From NCBI RefSeq assembly GCF_014058705.1, contig NZ_CP059692.1:1121001-1185000 (forward strand): a stretch of DNA of 64,000 nucleotides. Direction: 5' to 3'. The DNA is from Aureimonas mangrovi (lineage in GTDB: Bacteria > Pseudomonadota > Alphaproteobacteria > Rhizobiales > Rhizobiaceae). Under the pieces are notes generated by a model. That model worked only from the letters and a program-made list of their open reading frames with translations. It ran no database searches and was not told the DNA's origin. Position numbers and translations under genes: made by a program. This document shows, one piece after another, positions 28,998 through 37,694 of the stretch; the stretch's first letter is position 1; each line of letters opens with the position of its first letter.

Positions 28998-30551
28998 ATG
29001 AACCGTATCAACGCCCGCGCCGGCATCAGCCTTCTCGCGCTCCTCATCGCCGCCGGACCGCTTTCGGCGCAGGAGACGCCCGCACAGGCACCAACCGAAG
29101 CACCCGCTCAGGCCCCCGCTCAGGCAGACGGCGAACTCGTCTCCTCCGACGCCAGCGAGGCGGCGCAGCGTGCGGAAGACCTGCGGCCACAGATCGAGAG
29201 CTTCACGCTCGACAACGATCTTCAGGTCGTCGTCATCCCCGACCACCGCGCGCCGATCGTCACGCAGATGGTCTGGTACAAGGTGGGCTCGGCCGACGAG
29301 ATGCCCGGCAAGTCCGGCATCGCGCACTTCCTCGAACACCTGATGTTCAAGGGCACGACCACCTACTCGGAAGGCGAGTTCTCCGCCGCCATCGCCGATA
29401 TCGGCGGCGAGGAGAACGCCTTCACCTCCTACGACTACACCGCCTATTTCCAGCAGGTGCCCGTCGACGCGCTCGAGGAGATGATGCGCTTCGAGGCCGA
29501 CCGGATGAGCAATCTCGTGCTCGACGACGCGGCCGTGGACCCGGAGCGCGACGTCATCCTGGAAGAGCGCGGCATGCGCATCGGCAACAATCCCGCCGCC
29601 CAGCTCCAAGAGGCCATGCAGGCGACGCTGTTCACCAACAGCCCCTACGGGACACCGATCATCGGCTGGCAGAGCGAGATGGAAGGGCTGACGCGCGAGG
29701 ACGCGATCGCCTTCTACGACCGCTACTACACGCCCGCCAACGCCGTCCTGATTGTCGCGGGCGACGTGAGCACCGATCAGGTCCGCGCGATGGCCGAGCG
29801 CACCTATGGCCAGGTGGAGCAGCGCGCCGAGCCCGGCCCACGCGTGCGCCCCGTCGAGCCGATCGCGCTGACCCGCCGCACGGTGACGCTGAACGACCCG
29901 CGCGTGACGCAGCCGACCGTCCAGACCGCCTATGTGGCGCCGTCCGAGAACACCGGCGAGCCTGGCGAGAGCGAGGCGCTGGACATCCTCGCCGACATTC
30001 TCGGCGGCGGCACGACGAGCCGGCTCTACCGCGCGCTCGTCGTCGAACAGGGGATCGCGGCCGGCGTCGGCGCCTACTATTCAGGCGATGCGCTGATGGA
30101 AGGCCAGTTCGCGACCTACGGGACGCCACGCGGCACGGCCGATCTCGACGCCGTCGAGGCCGCGATCGAGGCCGAGGTCGAGCGTATCCTCGCGGACGGC
30201 ATCACCGAGGACGAACTCGCCGCCGCCAAGAACCGCGTGCGCAACGCCCTGATCTATCAGCGCGACAGCCAGACCTCGCTTGCTCGCCGCTACGGCGCGG
30301 CGCTGACCACCGGCCGCACCATCGAGGACGTCGAGGAGTGGCCGGCGCGCATCGAGGCCGTGACCGTTGACCAGGTGAACGCGGCCGCGCGTGAGTATCT
30401 GCGCTACGACCGCTCGGTTACCGGCTATCTCCTGCCCGAGCCCGGCGCCGCAACGCCCGTTGCGCCGGCCGAGGCGGCAGCCCCGGCAGGGGCTCCGGCC
30501 GGCGCACCCGCAAGGGGCGAAACGGGCGCGCCTTCGACGGACGAGATGTGA
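28998..30551 (+). CDS. M16 family zinc metalloprotease, catalytic member
   Basis: The 517-residue protein carries a signal peptide (residues 1 to about 24, PLSAQ) and a pitrilysin-type M16 domain with the inverted zinc motif HFLEH (His110-His114) in GIAHFLEHLMFKGT, and the distal EERGMR region expected to supply the third ligand. A second, non-catalytic half follows, and a Pro/Ala-rich tail ends the protein. Such periplasmic processing proteases act as heterodimers with an inactive partner, which is encoded next. The final codons overlap a GTG/ATG of the next frame, suggesting co-translation. Confidence 0.92.
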   Translation: MNRINARAGISLLALLIAAGPLSAQETPAQAPTEAPAQAPAQADGELVSSDASEAAQRAEDLRPQIESFTLDNDLQVVVIPDHRAPIVTQMVWYKVGSADEMPGKSGIAHFLEHLMFKGTTTYSEGEFSAAIADIGGEENAFTSYDYTAYFQQVPVDALEEMMRFEADRMSNLVLDDAAVDPERDVILEERGMRIGNNPAAQLQEAMQATLFTNSPYGTPIIGWQSEMEGLTREDAIAFYDRYYTPANAVLIVAGDVSTDQVRAMAERTYGQVEQRAEPGPRVRPVEPIALTRRTVTLNDPRVTQPTVQTAYVAPSENTGEPGESEALDILADILGGGTTSRLYRALVVEQGIAAGVGAYYSGDALMEGQFATYGTPRGTADLDAVEAAIEAEVERILADGITEDELAAAKNRVRNALIYQRDSQTSLARRYGAALTTGRTIEDVEEWPARIEAVTVDQVNAAAREYLRYDRSVTGYLLPEPGAATPVAPAEAAAPAGAPAGAPARGETGAPSTDEM

Positions 30552-30619
30552 TGCGCGCCCTGATCGCTCGCCCTTTTGCGCCTGAAGCTGTGCGCCCCCA
30601 CGACACGAGATCGCCGCTC

Positions 30620-31948
30620 ATGACTGTTCGCATGCCCTTCGTCCGCTTCTCGGCCGCGCTCGTCGTCACGCTCGGGGCCACGGCGCTCGCGGCAGGCCCC
30701 GCCGCCGCAATCGAGATCCAGGAGGTGACGAGCCCCGGCGGCATCACCGCCTATCTCGTCGAGGACTACACCAACCCGCTCGTTGCCATGCGCTTCGCCT
30801 TCAAGGGCGGCGGCTCGACGGAAGACCAGCCCGGCAAGGAAGGGACGGCGAACCTTCTCTCCGGTCTTCTCGACGAAGGCGCGGGAGACATCGGAAGCGA
30901 GGAGTTCCAGGCAAGGCTCGACGAACTCGGCGTCAGCCTTTCCTATTCGGCCTCCTACGATGCCTTCGCCGGCAATTTCCGCACGATCGTCGAAAACGAG
31001 GATGCGGCCTTCGATCTCCTGCGCCTCTCCCTCAACGAGCCGCGCTTCGACGAGGAGCCCGTCGCGCGCATCCGTGGCCAGATCGAGACCGGGATCATCG
31101 CCGACGAGAACGACCCCGGCACGGTCGCCGGCAAGGCCTTTCGCGAGACGGTGTTCCCGGATCATCCCTATTCTCGGCCCGTGGAAGGCACGGTCGACAC
31201 GCTGAACGCGGTGACCGCGGAGGATCTGGAAGCCTATCGTTCGAGCGCTTTCGGGCGCGACAATCTCTTCATCGGCGTCGTCGGCGCGATCGATGCCGAG
31301 CGGCTCGGCGAGAAGCTCGACGAGGTGTTCGGCCCCCTGCGTGAGACGGCCGACATCGCGCCCGTCGATGATGTCGTTCCGGTGACCGGAGCGCGCACGG
31401 ACATGACGCTCCCCGTGCCGCAGGCCAACATTCAGCTCGCCGTCCCCGGCCTCCAGCGCGACGACGAGGACTTCTTCGCCGCCTATCTGATGAACCACGT
31501 GCTCGGCGGCGGCACCTTCACCTCGCGGCTCTTCCAGGAAATCCGCGAGAAGCGGGGCCTGGCCTACGGCGTCGGCTCGTATCTGGCGACCTACGACCAC
31601 GCCGCGCTTCTCGGCGCTTCCACCGCGACGCGTGCCGACCGCGCGGCCGAGAGCCTGGAGATCATCGAGGCCGAGATGCGCCGCATGGCCGAGGAGGGAC
31701 CGAGCGAGGAGGAACTGGAAAAGGCCAAGGCGTACGTGAAGGGCGCCTACGCCATCCAGAACCTGTCGTCCTCACTCTCCATCGCCTCTACGCTCGTCGG
31801 CATCCAGCTCGACGGTCTCGGCATCGACTATATCGACACGCGCGAGGCCGAAATCGACGCGGTGACGCTCGACGACGTCAGGCGCGTGGCGGGTGAACTC
31901 CTGACGGTGGAGCCGAGCGTTGTCGTGGTCGGCCCGTCCGCCGAATGA
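30620..31948 (+). CDS. M16 family protein, zinc motif absent (probable non-catalytic partner)
   Basis: The 442-residue protein has an exported N terminus (signal ending AAGPAAA) and the M16 fold: AMRFAFKGGGSTEDQPGKEGTANLLSGLL aligns with the active-site helix of its neighbour (shown here by position, residues about 55-83), but the HxxEH residues are replaced by NLLSGLL. C-terminal half keeps VLGGGTFTSRLFQEIREK, typical of the beta-like subunit. The start at 30620 puts the signal peptide at the N terminus; a start at 30551, overlapping the stop of the previous gene (TGATG), would add 23 residues and is possible. It resembles the alpha/beta pairing of processing peptidases. Confidence 0.88.
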   Translation: MTVRMPFVRFSAALVVTLGATALAAGPAAAIEIQEVTSPGGITAYLVEDYTNPLVAMRFAFKGGGSTEDQPGKEGTANLLSGLLDEGAGDIGSEEFQARLDELGVSLSYSASYDAFAGNFRTIVENEDAAFDLLRLSLNEPRFDEEPVARIRGQIETGIIADENDPGTVAGKAFRETVFPDHPYSRPVEGTVDTLNAVTAEDLEAYRSSAFGRDNLFIGVVGAIDAERLGEKLDEVFGPLRETADIAPVDDVVPVTGARTDMTLPVPQANIQLAVPGLQRDDEDFFAAYLMNHVLGGGTFTSRLFQEIREKRGLAYGVGSYLATYDHAALLGASTATRADRAAESLEIIEAEMRRMAEEGPSEEELEKAKAYVKGAYAIQNLSSSLSIASTLVGIQLDGLGIDYIDTREAEIDAVTLDDVRRVAGELLTVEPSVVVVGPSAE

Positions 31949-32026
31949 CGGCGAAAGACGGGTTGGCGAGGCAGGCGTCGCGGCCTAACTAAGGCCCCAG
32001 AACGACGACCTGAGAGCCGAGGACCC

Positions 32027-32920
32027 ATGAGCATCGCCGAGCGCTTTGCCACGAGCCTGGACAGCGGTTCGGAGCCGCGCATTGGCCTCGCGCTGGGCGG
32101 CGGTGGGGCGCGTGGCATCACACACATCCACGTTCTTGCCGCCTTCGACGATCTGGGCATCCGTCCTGCGGCGATCGCCGGCTCCTCCATCGGTGCGATG
32201 CTCGGCGCGGCCTACGCCGCCGGCATGAGCGCACGGGAGATCGAGGATTACGCACTCGATCATCTCGGCAACTCGCGCTCGGTGCTAAGCCATCTGTGGC
32301 GCACGCGAGCGGCCTCCTTCGCCGAATTCATCGCGGAGGGCGGTTTTCGCATCGGGCAGATGAACGCCGAGCGTGTCATCGGCGAGTTCATGCCGATCGG
32401 CATGCCCCATACTTTCGAGGAACTCGACATCCCGCTGACGGTGACGGCGACCTGCTTCTACGAAGCCTGCGGCTGTAACATCGACGAGGGCGACCTCGTA
32501 TCGGCGTTGGCCGCCTCGATCGCGCTCCCGGCCGTTTTCCGGCCGGTCGTGCGGGACGGCAGCATCCTGATCGATGGCGGCATCTGCAACCCGCTGCCCT
32601 ACGACCTTCTGGCCGACTATTGCACGACGACCGTCGCGGTGGACGTCACCGGGCCACCGGACGGATCGGAAGGGCGGCGCAGCGTCGTGCCGACGCAGAT
32701 CGATACGATGATGGGCGCCTCGCAGCTCATGATGCACGCCGTGATCGAGATGAAGCGGCGCTACGATCCGCCGGGCCTTCTGATCCGGCCGCCGGTTTCG
32801 CGTTACCGCGTGCTCGATTTCATGCGCGTCGCCTCGATCCTCAAGGACACGGCGTTCGTGCGCGAGGAGGCCAAGCGCGACATCGCCGCGCTTGTGGAGA
32901 CGGCTGCGCGCGCCGGCTGA
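32027..32920 (+). CDS. Patatin-like phospholipase (RssA/NTE-type)
   Basis: The 297-residue cytoplasmic or membrane-peripheral serine lipase uses a Ser-Asp dyad. The oxyanion loop is GGGGARG (residues 24-30), the nucleophile lies in GSSIG (Ser54) and the acid in IDGGICNP. No signal peptide is seen. It resembles bacterial RssA-like patatins, whose substrates are mostly unproven. GAGG lies before the ATG. It is convergent with the topoisomerase IB gene, 9 bases apart. Confidence 0.92.
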   Translation: MSIAERFATSLDSGSEPRIGLALGGGGARGITHIHVLAAFDDLGIRPAAIAGSSIGAMLGAAYAAGMSAREIEDYALDHLGNSRSVLSHLWRTRAASFAEFIAEGGFRIGQMNAERVIGEFMPIGMPHTFEELDIPLTVTATCFYEACGCNIDEGDLVSALAASIALPAVFRPVVRDGSILIDGGICNPLPYDLLADYCTTTVAVDVTGPPDGSEGRRSVVPTQIDTMMGASQLMMHAVIEMKRRYDPPGLLIRPPVSRYRVLDFMRVASILKDTAFVREEAKRDIAALVETAARAG

Positions 32921-32929
32921 CGTCGTGCG

Positions 32930-33964
32930 TCAGTGCGCGGCCGTTTCTTCAAGGAAGCGCATCAACCCGCTCTCGACCTTTGTCAGGCCTTCACGGGCAC
33001 GTCCGGTCAGGAGATTCCTGTCCAGCCGCTCCTCCTCGAACGCCGTTACGATCTCCGGGTGGACGTAAGAGGAGCGCGCCACCGCCGGCGTGTTGCGCAG
33101 AAGTTCGGCGACCGAGCGCATGGCTGACGCCACCGCGCGCTTGCGCTTGGAGGCCGTGTCGGTCTTTCCGTTCGTGTCCTCAATCAGGAAGCGCAGCGCC
33201 TCGGCCGAGCCATGGAATGTGCGGAAGTCCTTCGCCGAAATTTTCGGGTTGCCTGCCTGGTGCAGATAGTCGTTCAGAAGGTTGGCTGTCAGGATGCGCC
33301 CCTTCTTGCCGCCGCCGTCGAAGCGGAACAGGCGCTTGCCAGCTCCCTGGCGCACCTTCTGAAGCGACCTGATCAGCCGTTTGTCCCGCACCTCGATGCG
33401 GTGGGCCTTGTTCGACTTGCCGACGAAAGAGAGTGTGGCGACCTTGTTGGTAATGCGAAGGTTCTTTTTCTGCAGTGAGGCGACGCCGCGGCCGCCATCC
33501 GCTGCGTATTTTTCGTGACCCGGCCGCAGCGCCTCCACGTCGATCAGGCGTGCGGCCGTTGCGGCCGTCATCGTACGGTCCGCACGATCTCGCCGAAGAT
33601 CCCTGTCGATCCGCTTGCGCAGCTTGGGAAGCGTGCGGCCGAAGCGCAGGAGGCGCTCGGTCTTCACCGCGTTGCGCACGTTCACCCAGAGATCGTGGTA
33701 GCGGTATTGCAGGCGGCCCTTCTCGTCGCGGCCTGTCGCCTGGATGTGGCCGTTCTCCTCGACGCAGATGCGAACCTCGCTCCAGGCCGGCGGCAGGACG
33801 AGCGCCTTGATGCGCGCCTTCAGGACTTTGTCGGTGATCTTTTCGCCATTGGCGAAGCAGACGCGGTGGCCCTTGCCGGAACGGTGGCGCTCGATCTCGA
33901 ACGTGCTCGGATCCACCATCACGAGCCCCAGCCGCTCGGCATGCGCTTCCAGTTTACCGCTCAT
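32930..33964 (-). CDS. DNA topoisomerase IB (poxvirus-like bacterial TopIB)
   Basis: The 344-residue enzyme relaxes supercoils through a 3'-phosphotyrosine intermediate. All five catalytic positions can be placed: Arg in LRPGHEKY, Lys in VGKSNKAHR, Arg in KDFRTFHG, Asn in NTPAVARSSY (His in the vaccinia enzyme, Asn in Deinococcus) and Tyr300 in SSYVHP. The canonical RVG of relatives reads RPG here, an unusual substitution beside a catalytic Arg. GAGGCAG precedes the ATG. A perfect EcfG promoter lies 28 bases upstream, so it should be induced under general stress. It lies back-to-back with a Hva1/TUDOR gene. Confidence 0.93.
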   Translation of the reverse strand: MSGKLEAHAERLGLVMVDPSTFEIERHRSGKGHRVCFANGEKITDKVLKARIKALVLPPAWSEVRICVEENGHIQATGRDEKGRLQYRYHDLWVNVRNAVKTERLLRFGRTLPKLRKRIDRDLRRDRADRTMTAATAARLIDVEALRPGHEKYAADGGRGVASLQKKNLRITNKVATLSFVGKSNKAHRIEVRDKRLIRSLQKVRQGAGKRLFRFDGGGKKGRILTANLLNDYLHQAGNPKISAKDFRTFHGSAEALRFLIEDTNGKTDTASKRKRAVASAMRSVAELLRNTPAVARSSYVHPEIVTAFEEERLDRNLLTGRAREGLTKVESGLMRFLEETAAH

Positions 33965-33991
33965 TCCACTGCCTCATCGATGGATGAGCGC

Positions 33992-34016
33992 AACGGCGAT
34001 GGAGGGAGGCGGTTCC
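33992..34016 (-). promoter_or_regulatory. EcfG-type general stress promoter of topoisomerase IB
   Basis: Minus-strand GGAAC (34012-34016), 16 bases, then CGTT (33992-33995), an exact consensus match in the divergent intergenic region. The predicted transcript starts about 22 bases before the ATG at 33964. Confidence 0.75.
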
Positions 34017-34051
34017 GCGACTGGCTGCGGCGTTTTGAGGCTCGCGCTCCG

Positions 34052-34075
34052 GGAACCAGCTCCATCGACGCCGTC
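34052..34075 (+). promoter_or_regulatory. Degenerate EcfG-like promoter facing the Hva1/TUDOR gene
   Basis: GGAAC (34052-34056) is followed after 15 bases by CGTC (34072-34075). Spacing is one short and the -10 has one mismatch, so it is only a candidate. It lies about 30 bases ahead of the GTG at 34107, the right distance for a promoter. Confidence 0.3.
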
Positions 34076-34106
34076 TTGTGACCGTCTGTAAGGAAAGGAG
34101 AATACG

Positions 34107-34322
34107 GTGAGCATTCGCAAGGGATCGAAGGTCGAGTGGAAGTGGGGATCGAGCAAGGCTTCGGGAAAGGTGATCGAGACCTTTCACGAGGATGTCGATC
34201 GCAAGATCGACGGGAAGTCCATCAAGCGGAAGGCCTCGAAGGACAAGCCCGCTTACCTCATCGAGCAGGAAGACGGACAGAAGGTGCTGAAGAGCGCCTC
34301 GGAAGTCAGCGCGGCTTCGTAG
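34107..34322 (+). CDS. DUF2945 / Hva1-type TUDOR domain protein
   Basis: The 71-residue basic protein matches the hypervirulence-associated TUDOR family (DUF2945): GSKVEWKWGSSKASGKVIE at the start, a central Lys-rich turn, then DKPAYLIEQEDGQKVLKSASEV. The fold is a small SH3-like barrel; proteins of this type occur widely in alphaproteobacteria with unknown role. The start is GTG, strongly supported by AAGGAAAGGAG just upstream. It is divergent from topoisomerase IB, sharing a 142-base region with one exact and one degenerate stress promoter. Confidence 0.88.
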   Translation: MSIRKGSKVEWKWGSSKASGKVIETFHEDVDRKIDGKSIKRKASKDKPAYLIEQEDGQKVLKSASEVSAAS

Positions 34323-34381
34323 CAGCACCGTTCACGGCTAATCGCGCGACGCCGGTTTATCGACGGACGGTTTCGCCCTAA

Positions 34382-35752
34382 ATGGGTATGCTCGAACGAA
34401 CGGCTGGCAGCATGATCGAAGACGGGACCGCGCGTCTCCTGGATGTCGCGGATAGACTGATGACGACCGCGAAGCGCTTTGGCGCGGATGCGGCTGACGC
34501 GGCGGTGATACGCTCGCACTCGCGCTCCGTGCAGGTGCGACTAGGGACCGTGGAAGCGACGGAATCGTCCGAAAGCGAAGACCTGACCTTGCGCGTTTTC
34601 GTTGACGGACGTGTCGCAAGCGTGGCCGCCGACGGAGGAGCCGACGTCGAGCGCCTCGTCGAGCGGGCGATCGCGATGGCGCGCGTTTCGCCGGTGGATC
34701 CCTTCGCCAGCCTTGCCGATGCGGGGCTTCTGGCCACGGACGATCTCGATCTTGACCTCTTCGACGATACCGACGTCGCGGCGGACAGACTGCGCGAGGA
34801 TGCTCTCGCCGCCGAGGACGCCGCGCGCGCCGTCGATGGTGTCACCAATTCCGGCGGAGCTTCCGCGAGCGCAGGCTTCGCCGGCCTTGTCCTTGTCACA
34901 TCCGGTGGCTTTTCTGGCGCACGCAGGCGCTCGGGCTTCTCGCGCTCGGTCTCGGTCCTTGCCGGCGAGGGCACCGGTATGCAGCGCGACTACGATTTCG
35001 ATTCGCGCATCCATTTCTCCGATCTCGAAGAGCCCGAGGCTATCGGCCGGCAGGCCGGCGAGCGCGCGGTGCGGCGCCTGAACCCGCGCTCGCTGCCGAC
35101 CGGCAGGCGGACCATCGTCTTCGATCCACGCGTGGCGCGGGGCTTCGTCGGCCACCTTGTCTCGGCGCTCAACGGAGCATCGATCGCGCGCGGCACGAGT
35201 TTTCTGAAGGACAGGATGGGCAGGGCGGTCCTGCCGGCCGGCATCGACGTGCGGGACGAGCCGCTGCTCGCGCGCCGCGCCGCATCGCGCCCCTTCGACG
35301 GGGAGGGCGTGCGCGGGGCATCGCTCTCTCTCGTCGAGGACGGGGTTCTTGCCTCCTGGCTTCTCGATACAGCCACGGCGCGCGAACTCGGCCTCCAGAC
35401 CAACGGGCGCGCCATGCGCTCGGGCGGCGGGGTGTCGCCCGGCGCAACCAACGTGGTAATGACGCAAGGCGCCGAGAGCCCCGATGATCTTCTGGCGGCG
35501 GCCGAGGGCGGCATCTACGTGACCGAATTGATCGGCAGCGGCGCCAATCTCGTGACCGGCGACTATTCACGCGGCGCCTCAGGCTTTCTGATCGAAGGCG
35601 GCCAACTCGGCGGCCCGGTTTCGGAACTGACGATCGCCGGGCATCTGTCGGAGATGTTCATGGCGCTTCGGCCTGCCAACGATGCCGACGAGCGCTACCA
35701 GATCGTCGCGCCGACGCTGCATCTGGGTGAAATGACGGTGGCGGGGCGGTAG
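34382..35752 (+). CDS. pmbA: TldD/PmbA family protein, PmbA (TldE) type
   Basis: PmbA/TldE is the non-metal-binding partner of the TldD protease; the heterodimer degrades unfolded peptides and matures some microcins and CcdA. The 456-residue protein spans the family: DAADAAVIRSHSRSVQVR at the N terminus, LPTGRRTIVFDPRVARGFVGHL in the middle and GIYVTELIGSGANLVTGDYSRGASGFLIEGG-type C-terminal motifs (in positions about 375-405). The zinc motif HExxxH of TldD is absent, which supports TldE. tldD itself is not in the window. It is followed two bases later by the phosphatase gene. Confidence 0.92.
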   Translation: MGMLERTAGSMIEDGTARLLDVADRLMTTAKRFGADAADAAVIRSHSRSVQVRLGTVEATESSESEDLTLRVFVDGRVASVAADGGADVERLVERAIAMARVSPVDPFASLADAGLLATDDLDLDLFDDTDVAADRLREDALAAEDAARAVDGVTNSGGASASAGFAGLVLVTSGGFSGARRRSGFSRSVSVLAGEGTGMQRDYDFDSRIHFSDLEEPEAIGRQAGERAVRRLNPRSLPTGRRTIVFDPRVARGFVGHLVSALNGASIARGTSFLKDRMGRAVLPAGIDVRDEPLLARRAASRPFDGEGVRGASLSLVEDGVLASWLLDTATARELGLQTNGRAMRSGGGVSPGATNVVMTQGAESPDDLLAAAEGGIYVTELIGSGANLVTGDYSRGASGFLIEGGQLGGPVSELTIAGHLSEMFMALRPANDADERYQIVAPTLHLGEMTVAGR

Positions 35753-35753
35753 G

Positions 35754-36611
35754 ATGGCGCGCGAGGAGGACGACCTCGAACTTCTCATCCGTGCTGCGCG
35801 TGAGGCCGGCACGATCGCCATGAGCTTCTTCCGACGCGACCCGCAGGTGTTCTGGAAGGAGGGCAACTCACCCGTCAGCCAGGCCGATCTCGCGGTCGAC
35901 GGCTACCTGCGCGACTTCCTCCTCTCGGCGCGGCCGAAATACGGCTGGGTGTCCGAGGAAACAGCGTCGGAGCCGCCGCAGGGCGGCGAGACACGCTTCT
36001 TCGTGGTCGATCCGATCGATGGTACCCGCTCTTTCCTGCGCGGCGAGGCGACGTGGTGCGTCTCGCTGGCGATCATCGAAGCGGGGCGGCCGATCGTCGG
36101 CGTGATCGATGCGCCGGTGGCTGCCGAAGTGTTCAGCGCGACCGCGCGCGGGCTGCCGCTTCTCAACGGCAAGTCACTTTCGCTGGAGTGGCGCGAGGCC
36201 GGCCTGCCGGGTGAAGGGGAGGCTGTCGAGGACGGAAGGCTCGTCGTCTCCGTGCCCGACGCGGTGCGTCTTCGCATGCGCGAGGAGGACCGCGATGCGC
36301 TCGAATTCCACAAGGCGATCCCATCGCTCGCCTATCGCCTGGCGATGGTCGCCTCCGGGCGGCTGGCGGGTACGATCGTCCATCCGCGCGCCAATGACTG
36401 GGATATTGCCGCCGCCGACCTGTTGATCGAGCGGGCGGGTGGAGCGCTTCTGAACGAGCGCGGCGAGCGGCACCTTTACAAGCTCAATCCGAGAAGGCAT
36501 GGCCTCCTCGTGGCCGGCGCGGGCCCGGCGCTGGAGCGCATGCGGCGGTTCGCCGATCACCTGACGGCAGACGGCCTGGCCGGCGCGAGGCCGGCGCAAT
36601 CGAAGGAGTAA
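35754..36611 (+). CDS. Inositol monophosphatase/CysQ family phosphatase
   Basis: The 285-residue enzyme is a lithium-sensitive-type magnesium phosphatase. It has the metal-binding VSEETAS, DPIDGTRSF and C-terminal NDWDIAAADLL motifs. 3'(2'),5'-bisphosphate nucleotidase (CysQ) is the commonest assignment in rhizobia, though inositol-1-phosphatase cannot be excluded. It starts two bases after pmbA and is followed after five bases by the DUF4170 gene, leading into the lipid A cluster. Confidence 0.9.
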   Translation: MAREEDDLELLIRAAREAGTIAMSFFRRDPQVFWKEGNSPVSQADLAVDGYLRDFLLSARPKYGWVSEETASEPPQGGETRFFVVDPIDGTRSFLRGEATWCVSLAIIEAGRPIVGVIDAPVAAEVFSATARGLPLLNGKSLSLEWREAGLPGEGEAVEDGRLVVSVPDAVRLRMREEDRDALEFHKAIPSLAYRLAMVASGRLAGTIVHPRANDWDIAAADLLIERAGGALLNERGERHLYKLNPRRHGLLVAGAGPALERMRRFADHLTADGLAGARPAQSKE

Positions 36612-36616
36612 CGATC

Positions 36617-36868
36617 ATGGTGGCCTCCACCGAGCCGAAGCAGCTTCTCCACCTCGTCTTCGGCGGCGAGCTGAAGAGTCTCGAGCGCGTCGAGTTCGAG
36701 GATTTGTCCTCGCTCGACATCGTGGGCATCTTTCCGGATTATGCCTCGGCGCTGGCGGCCTGGCGCGGCAAGGCGCAGTCGACCGTCGACAATGCGGCGA
36801 TGCGCTACTTCATCGTCCACATGCATCGCCTGCTCGAGCCTGGAAAGGCGCCGACGACGCAGGCATGA
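36617..36868 (+). CDS. DUF4170 family small protein
   Basis: The 83-residue cytoplasmic protein fits DUF4170: QLLHLVFGGELKSLERVEFEDLSSLDIVGIFPDYASAL (given here as a pattern, residues 9-46), AMRYFIVHMHRLLEP near the end. It is a known rhizobial companion of the CysQ-like phosphatase and lipid A acyltransferase genes, function unknown. GAAGGAG precedes the ATG. Confidence 0.88.
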   Translation: MVASTEPKQLLHLVFGGELKSLERVEFEDLSSLDIVGIFPDYASALAAWRGKAQSTVDNAAMRYFIVHMHRLLEPGKAPTTQA

Positions 36869-36884
36869 CGGCAGGGCGGTATTC

Positions 36885-37694
36885 ATGGATCGCACTGTGG
36901 CGGATGGGGGCGTGATGCGCGCCCCTGACGAGCCGGTTCGCCCGGCAAGGAAGTCGTTGCGACGCAGGTTGCGCCGGCGTCTGAAGCTCGTCGGCCGATC
37001 GAACGCCGCGACGCGCGTCCTTGGATCGTCGCTCTACACGGTCCTGCGCCTGACCTACCGCTCGCAGACGCTCGTTCGCGGATCGAGTCCGTTCCGCGAA
37101 ATCCTCACCCAGGAACACCCGGCAATCGTGGGCCTGTGGCATGGGCAGCATCTCCTCGCGCCCTTCTTTCGCCCGGCGGAACTGCCTTATGTTGCGCTTC
37201 TTTCGCGCAGTCGTGATGCCGAGTTGAACGCCAGCGTCGTGGAGCGCTTCGGCATCGACACGGTGCGCGGCTCTGGCGGGCGCGTGCGCGAAGCCACGTC
37301 GAAGAAGGGCGGCGTCACGGCGCTTCTCGCGCTCCTTCGCTCGCTGCGCGAAGGCAAGGGCGTGTGCATGATCGCGGACGTTCCGAACGGCGTCGCGCGT
37401 CAGTCCGGCCTCGGCATCGTGACGCTCGCGCGCCTGTCGGGCCGCCCCATCATCCCCTCGGCCGCCGTCACCTCGCGGCGCCGCGTGATCGAGAACACCT
37501 GGGACCGTATCACCCTGCCGCTGCCCTTCGGGCGCGTGGCCGTGGTGATGGGCGATCCGATCTTCGTGCCGCGCGATCTCGACGAGGCGGGCCTTGAGGC
37601 GAAGCGGCGCGAGGTGACGGAGGCCATCGAGGCCGCTAACCGCCGTGCCCTCGCGCTGGTCGACGGTTCGGCGATCGAAGGTCCGCGCTCGTGA
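36885..37694 (+). CDS. Lysophospholipid/lipid A acyltransferase-like protein (DUF374)
   Basis: The 269-residue protein has the DUF374 LPLAT pattern: LWHGQHLLAPFF (the HX4D-type active-site block with its His), LLSRSRDAELNASVVERFGI, GGVTALLALLRSLREGKGVCMIADVP and PLPFGRVAVVMGDPI. It likely transfers an acyl chain in outer-membrane lipid or lipid A synthesis, in agreement with its tight coupling to waaA (GTGA overlap) and lpxK. An alternative ATG at 36915 has a better GGGGG-containing leader; the N terminus is uncertain by 10 residues. Confidence 0.87.
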   Translation: MDRTVADGGVMRAPDEPVRPARKSLRRRLRRRLKLVGRSNAATRVLGSSLYTVLRLTYRSQTLVRGSSPFREILTQEHPAIVGLWHGQHLLAPFFRPAELPYVALLSRSRDAELNASVVERFGIDTVRGSGGRVREATSKKGGVTALLALLRSLREGKGVCMIADVPNGVARQSGLGIVTLARLSGRPIIPSAAVTSRRRVIENTWDRITLPLPFGRVAVVMGDPIFVPRDLDEAGLEAKRREVTEAIEAANRRALALVDGSAIEGPRS

